Source: Bacillota bacterium
GTDB taxonomy: Bacteria; Bacillota; UBA4882; UBA8346
Assembly (NCBI GenBank): GCA_023426245.1
Contig: JAFABB010000003.1
Location: 140,157 to 204,156 of the forward strand
Direction: 5' to 3'
DNA length: 64,000 nt
A program made the translations under genes and the position numbers. The notes under the pieces were generated by a model that was not told the origin of the DNA, made no database searches, and worked only from the letters and a program-made list of their open reading frames with translations. How positions within the stretch are numbered: position 1 is the first letter of the stretch; each line of letters starts with the position of its first letter. Positions 59,497-64,000 of the stretch are shown one piece after another.

Positions 59497-60786
59497 ATGA
59501 TTCGTTTCAGAAAATCAACTTTTAATGATCGCCCGGCTTTGCTGAACCTCATTGAAGAAGGTTTTGCGTTTGAAGGGGAGCAAATCGATCCCAAAGAAGG
59601 CTCTGAGCATAGAACGTTATTTGCTTATTTATATAGCAAATCCTCATGGAATCCTGATTGGGTTCAGATTGCAGAGGACGAAGGCAGGATAGTGGCTGCA
59701 GCGGGATATTTCCCGCAGACATTATCATTTGAAGAGATAACGGTTCCTGCTGGGGCTATTTCTCCTGTGGTTACCTTTCCGGCTTATCGTTCACAGAAAT
59801 TAGCCAGAAAATGTTTGGGCCAACTCATGGATGATCTTGCCGGAAAGGGTGTGCCATTAGTTTTTTTATGGGGGTTGCCTCTTTATTATCCCAAATTGGG
59901 CTTTGTTCCTTTATTACCGCGCTATAAAACCCGACTCTTGCCAAAACAGGTGCAGGCTCACTGTATTGGGCTTCAAGAATCGTCCGGTAATCTTCGACAA
60001 TGTCGCTTTGAGGATTTGAGTCAAATTGCTGGGTTATATATGCAAAATCAAGAAAATTATTGGTTGCAGCCCATTCGAAATCTAGATTGGTGGCAAGAAA
60101 GATACCGTGAAATTGGAATCGATAGTGCATTTATTAAAGAGGTCCCTTTTCCAAAAAAGGAGAATTTGTTGGTTTGGGAGAATACTCTTGGTGAAATATC
60201 GGGGTATTTGAATTATAGCGAGGAGTATTTTAATTACATTCTCCAGCCGAATGATCAAAAAGTTGTGATTAGCGAATCAGCTGCAAAAGATGTTGATTGT
60301 GCAATGCTGATGATTGGAAATTTTTTAAAACTACTGAAATCGCATCAAACCCTTTATATCCGGGGGACTCCTGATCATTCCGTAAATACCGCACTTTACC
60401 GCCTTGGGGGAACTCATCTCGAACCAGCCCCTTTAGCGGGGATGTTTAAAGTGACGGACTGGACGTCGCTTTTTACATATTTATCCCCTTTATTACGCCG
60501 ACGAGTTTCTAGTCTGCAACAAACTTTTCGAAATGAAATTCGTTATCGGTGGAGCGTAAATGGTTTATCTATTGAATTGATTATCAAAAATCAATTGGTA
60601 AACACGATTGTATCGCAAGCTGCGACCGTTCCGAAAATGGATCATAATGTAATGCTCACACGGCTTGTTTTTGGTCAATATTGCTATTCTGAACTCGAAC
60701 CTTTAGAGGATAATCGGGCAGAAATTTTAAAGATTTTATTTCCACCTAAATATCCTTTTATATGGGATGCAAACTATTTGTATTGA
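59497..60786 (+). CDS. GNAT-family N-acetyltransferase, two-domain type
   Basis: 429 residues. The N-terminal GNAT domain (about 1-150) has a beta4-alpha3 region SPVVTFPAYRSQKLARKCLGQLMDD with Arg-rich acetyl-CoA loop, followed by a second, divergent GNAT-like half (about 160-330) and a C-terminal sterol-carrier-like part (RYRWSVNGLSIELII...). The layout is like the Eis-type aminoglycoside acetyltransferases, but the substrate is not readable. A purine-rich AAGGAG lies 16 nt before ATG 59497, with AAGG nearer. Its end is 43 nt before nagA, so they may share a transcript. Confidence 0.8.
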   Translation: MIRFRKSTFNDRPALLNLIEEGFAFEGEQIDPKEGSEHRTLFAYLYSKSSWNPDWVQIAEDEGRIVAAAGYFPQTLSFEEITVPAGAISPVVTFPAYRSQKLARKCLGQLMDDLAGKGVPLVFLWGLPLYYPKLGFVPLLPRYKTRLLPKQVQAHCIGLQESSGNLRQCRFEDLSQIAGLYMQNQENYWLQPIRNLDWWQERYREIGIDSAFIKEVPFPKKENLLVWENTLGEISGYLNYSEEYFNYILQPNDQKVVISESAAKDVDCAMLMIGNFLKLLKSHQTLYIRGTPDHSVNTALYRLGGTHLEPAPLAGMFKVTDWTSLFTYLSPLLRRRVSSLQQTFRNEIRYRWSVNGLSIELIIKNQLVNTIVSQAATVPKMDHNVMLTRLVFGQYCYSELEPLEDNRAEILKILFPPKYPFIWDANYLY

Positions 60787-60829
60787 ACGGAATTGCTTTT
60801 ATCCAAGAATTCAAGGAGGTGGTTTAAAT

Positions 60830-62005
60830 ATGAGCCAGCTAGCATTAACGAAAGCGGCTGTTTTAACACCGTTTAATTTAATTGAAGAAGCAACAATCTT
60901 AATCGATGGAAAACGGATTGTAGCCGTTGGTCATATAGATTCTATTGAAATACCTTCAGGATTTCGGGAAGTTTCTCTAGAAGGTTTATTCATTGCTCCA
61001 GGTTTTATCGATCAACATTTACATGGAGGAGGCGGCGCAGAAATCGCTTCCGGGACAACGGAGAGTTTAATTGAAACAGCAAAATTTCATGCGGCTCATG
61101 GAACCACCTCATTTCTTGCAACGGTGATTTCTGATAGCCGGGAAAAGTTAGAAAAAATAGCTAAGTCTTATGCCACGCTGGAAGAGATGGACTATAAGGG
61201 AGCGCAATGTTTGGGTATTCATTTGGAAGGACCCTATATATCGGATAAATACCCGGGAATTCATTCGGAAACCCATTTACGGTTGCCATCGGTAGGAGAA
61301 GTGTTAACACTGCAAAGACTCAGTAATGGTGGCATTAAAATTGTGACAATGGCTCCGGAACTACCAGGTGCTCTAGATGTGGCAGAAACCTTTGCAAATG
61401 AAGGCATTATTAGCGAAATTGGACACAGTGCTGCAGATTTCAATCAGACCTTAGAGGCTGTTTCGGCTGGTTTTAAAGGTGTAACACATTGCTTTAATCA
61501 GATGACACCATTTCACCATCGCGAACCTGGAATCATCGGCGCGGCACTTACCAGACCTGAATTATACGTAGAACTTATTGCGGATGGTACCCATTTGCAC
61601 AAAGCTACTATCGATATAGTATACCGGGCTAAGGGTCCGGAGGGGATTATTCTGGTTTCAGATGCAATGTCTCCTGCTGGTTTACTCGATGGATATTTTC
61701 ATACTTCGGTGGGAGATCTTACTTCAGCGATGAATGTACTGCGAAATGAAGCAGGTCAGCTGGCTGGTAGTGTTATAACTTTGGATAAAGCCATAAAGAA
61801 TATTATACAATATACGGATTGCACTCTTTCTGAGGCTTTTAGAATGGCTACCTATAATCCGGCGAGGTTTTTAGGGATAAATAAGAGAAAAGGCAGCCTG
61901 TATCCTGGTAAAGATGCTGATCTGGTCATTATGACGAATGATTTGGAAGTAATCGCCACAATGGTAAATGGTGAAGTGATTAGCGGGTTAATTTCTTTAG
62001 ATTAA
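60830..62005 (+). CDS. nagA: N-acetylglucosamine-6-phosphate deacetylase
   Basis: 391 residues. The amidohydrolase barrel has the metal motif DQHLHGGGGAEI (about 58), the Glu ligand in HLEGPYIS (about 127), His in GHSAADF and HCFNQM (about 200-220) and catalytic Asp in VSDAMSPAGL (about 284). It removes acetate from GlcNAc-6-phosphate to give glucosamine-6-phosphate. Start ATG 60830 follows AAGGAGGTGG. An upstream frame to 60767 overlaps the acetyltransferase and lacks a site. No nagB is in the window. Confidence 0.93.
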   Translation: MSQLALTKAAVLTPFNLIEEATILIDGKRIVAVGHIDSIEIPSGFREVSLEGLFIAPGFIDQHLHGGGGAEIASGTTESLIETAKFHAAHGTTSFLATVISDSREKLEKIAKSYATLEEMDYKGAQCLGIHLEGPYISDKYPGIHSETHLRLPSVGEVLTLQRLSNGGIKIVTMAPELPGALDVAETFANEGIISEIGHSAADFNQTLEAVSAGFKGVTHCFNQMTPFHHREPGIIGAALTRPELYVELIADGTHLHKATIDIVYRAKGPEGIILVSDAMSPAGLLDGYFHTSVGDLTSAMNVLRNEAGQLAGSVITLDKAIKNIIQYTDCTLSEAFRMATYNPARFLGINKRKGSLYPGKDADLVIMTNDLEVIATMVNGEVISGLISLD

Positions 62006-62072
62006 AACTTAAATAAACACTGACTATTAAAATGAATTAATCTTTATTTTTAAGACAGGAGTGTAGTTAACC

Positions 62073-62702
62073 TTGGATTTATGGAATGATATTATTAATG
62101 CATTATCGATTGGCAGAGCAAATGAAGTCAAAAAGTATGTTGAAAAAGGGCTTGCTGATGGTGTTTCAGCTCATGATATTATAAACAATGGTCTCATTGC
62201 GGCTATGGAAGGTATAGCAGTTCGCTTTAAGAATAACGAAATTTTTGTGCCGGAAGTTATGCTGGCTGCTCGAGCAATGCAAGCTGGTTTAACTGTTTTA
62301 AAGCCAATATTAGCAGAAACGGGTCATGAATCAATTGGACGTGTTATAATTGGGACAGTTAAAGGCGATCAACATGATATTGGTAAAAATTTGGTGGGTA
62401 TGATGTTGGAAGGAGCCGGTTTTGAAGTTTTTGACCTCGGAAGCAATGTTGCGCCCGAAAGGTTTATCCAAGCTATTCGAGATTATAAACCCAATATTCT
62501 GGGGTTGTCTGCATTACTCACAACTACCATGCCTGAAATGTCTGTACTGATTGAAAAGCTAAAAACAGAGGGCCTTAGAAATGAATTGAAAGTAATGATT
62601 GGGGGAGCTCCTGTGTCACAAGGTTTTGCAGATAAAATCGGTGCCGATGGTTATGCGGCTGATGCCGGTCAAGCAGTTGAAGTAGCCAAAGGTCTTATCT
62701 AA
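62073..62702 (+). CDS. Corrinoid (B12-binding) methyl-carrier protein, orphan
   Basis: 209 residues. An N-terminal helical cap (about 1-85) precedes the Rossmann B12 domain with DQHDIGKN (axial His about 104), LSALLTTTM and IGGAPVSQGFADKIGADGYAADA. This is the MtaC/MtbC/MttC type methyl carrier of anaerobic methyltransferases. Start TTG 62073 after AGGAG. No methyltransferase lies in the window, and the gene is followed by the rRNA operon. It may serve a partner encoded elsewhere. Confidence 0.9.
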   Translation: MDLWNDIINALSIGRANEVKKYVEKGLADGVSAHDIINNGLIAAMEGIAVRFKNNEIFVPEVMLAARAMQAGLTVLKPILAETGHESIGRVIIGTVKGDQHDIGKNLVGMMLEGAGFEVFDLGSNVAPERFIQAIRDYKPNILGLSALLTTTMPEMSVLIEKLKTEGLRNELKVMIGGAPVSQGFADKIGADGYAADAGQAVEVAKGLI

Positions 62703-62750
62703 AGGTTTTTTGGCTGTAATCAAGAAAATGATTTTTTTGTAACTTGGTTA

Positions 62751-62779
62751 TTGACATCATATTCATGATGTGTTATCCT
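62751..62779 (+). promoter_or_regulatory. rRNA operon promoter P1
   Basis: TTGACA, a 17-nt spacer and TATCCT, upstream of the second promoter by 82 nt. Confidence 0.65.
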
Positions 62780-62832
62780 AACATAGCTGTCGCGAGACAA
62801 ATGCAATTGAAAAATTAAAAAATAAATTGTTA

Positions 62833-62861
62833 TTGACAAACGGCAGGCAACTTGATATAAT
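62833..62861 (+). promoter_or_regulatory. rRNA operon promoter P2
   Basis: TTGACA, a 17-nt spacer and TATAAT, both consensus, about 305 nt before the 16S 5' end. Tandem promoters are typical of rRNA operons. Confidence 0.85.
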
Positions 62862-63167
62862 TTATAAGCGTCGTCGGACCGATAAATACGGTGTTGCGGC
62901 ACAGGAAAGATTGAACCTTGAAAACTGAACAGTAGGAAAGAAAAATGACTGGTAAGTCTTTTTTCAAAGACGTTTAAGTAATTTAAGAGATTGAATTATT
63001 TAAATGCAAACTCGTCATGAAAAGCACACATTTATGTGTGAACAATCATGGCCAGCGGTCATTTCATATTAACATATGAAGTGTCCGAGTACAAGTAATC
63101 GAGCTGGTCAAAAGCTCAATAAAAGTTGTTAAGTAAGATAAGCTAACGCTTATCACTACAATAAATT
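62862..63167 (+). other. rRNA leader
   Basis: About 300 nt of untranslated leader containing CTTGAAAACTGAACAG, a phrase widespread in Bacillota rRNA leaders and spacers, and possible stems near 63020-63090 (GCACACATTTATGTGTG). It should include the 16S processing stem and antitermination sites, which I cannot delimit exactly. No ORF has support. Confidence 0.6.

Positions 63168-64000
<833 letters not shown>

Overview
The window reads as a chromosomal segment of an anaerobic, endospore-forming Bacillota (Clostridia/Limnochordia-like). Evidence for this is two complete tricistronic spore germinant-receptor operons, a YjcZ-type sporulation microprotein, AGGAGG-type ribosome sites with frequent TTG/GTG starts, a glycyl radical enzyme, ECF transport and the start of a 16S rRNA gene. 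A signal-peptide-bearing beta-barrel protein ending in Phe and a solute-binding protein without a convincing lipobox hint at a diderm (outer-membrane) spore former. No species is named, because that needs a 16S search.

Layout. 1-5.3 kb: tail of an XRE-type regulator, germination operon 1 (gerA-gerB-gerC plus a CBO0543-like membrane protein, minus strand), then an array of eleven 21-nt repeats. 5.3-16.2 kb: a nucleoside-use locus with a YczE/YitT-like membrane protein divergent from a LacI regulator, an ECF transporter (S, T, A, A'), uridine phosphorylase, phosphopentomutase, a Crp/Fnr regulator and the YjjI glycyl radical enzyme with its YjjW activase. 16.3-20.5 kb: germination operon 2. 20.7-26.2 kb: a four-gene operon of unknown product (SPASM/radical SAM, GH26-like barrel, cobalamin-type radical SAM, DegT aminotransferase), the best candidate here for an undescribed pathway. 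26.3-32.6 kb: small and decayed genes, including a frameshifted PHP phosphoesterase, TVP38/DedA-like, DUF441, a phage ABA-sandwich protein, tRNA-Arg(CCT), a YjcZ-like microprotein, an MBL hydrolase and gene remnants.

32.7-43.7 kb: a secreted beta-helix (GH28-like) enzyme with an F5/8C domain, an AraC regulator fused to a CARDB-like domain, a second TVP38 protein, DeoD, a barrel protein of unknown function, an unlisted 36-codon ORF with its own promoter and terminator, RtcB, a membrane protein, a second 21-bp-periodic AT-rich array and an MFS exporter. 44.1-54.0 kb: a mannoside-use locus with a YesM/YesN-type two-component system, ABC sugar importer and GH38 alpha-mannosidase. 54.3-62.7 kb: nitroreductase, beta-barrel protein, asparagine synthetase, a lipoprotein, a CBO0543-like protein, a GNAT acetyltransferase, NagA and an orphan corrinoid protein. 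62.75-64 kb: tandem rRNA promoters, leader and the 5' part of 16S rRNA.

How it fits together. Nucleosides would enter by the ECF system and be cleaved by Udp and DeoD. The pentose-1-phosphates would be isomerised by DeoB, and YjjI/YjjW is probably tied to the same catabolism. Sugars from plant or fungal polysaccharide and glycans would be released by the GH28-like enzyme, GH38 and NagA. Palindromic intergenic repeats of one family occur at least three times, plus one relic.
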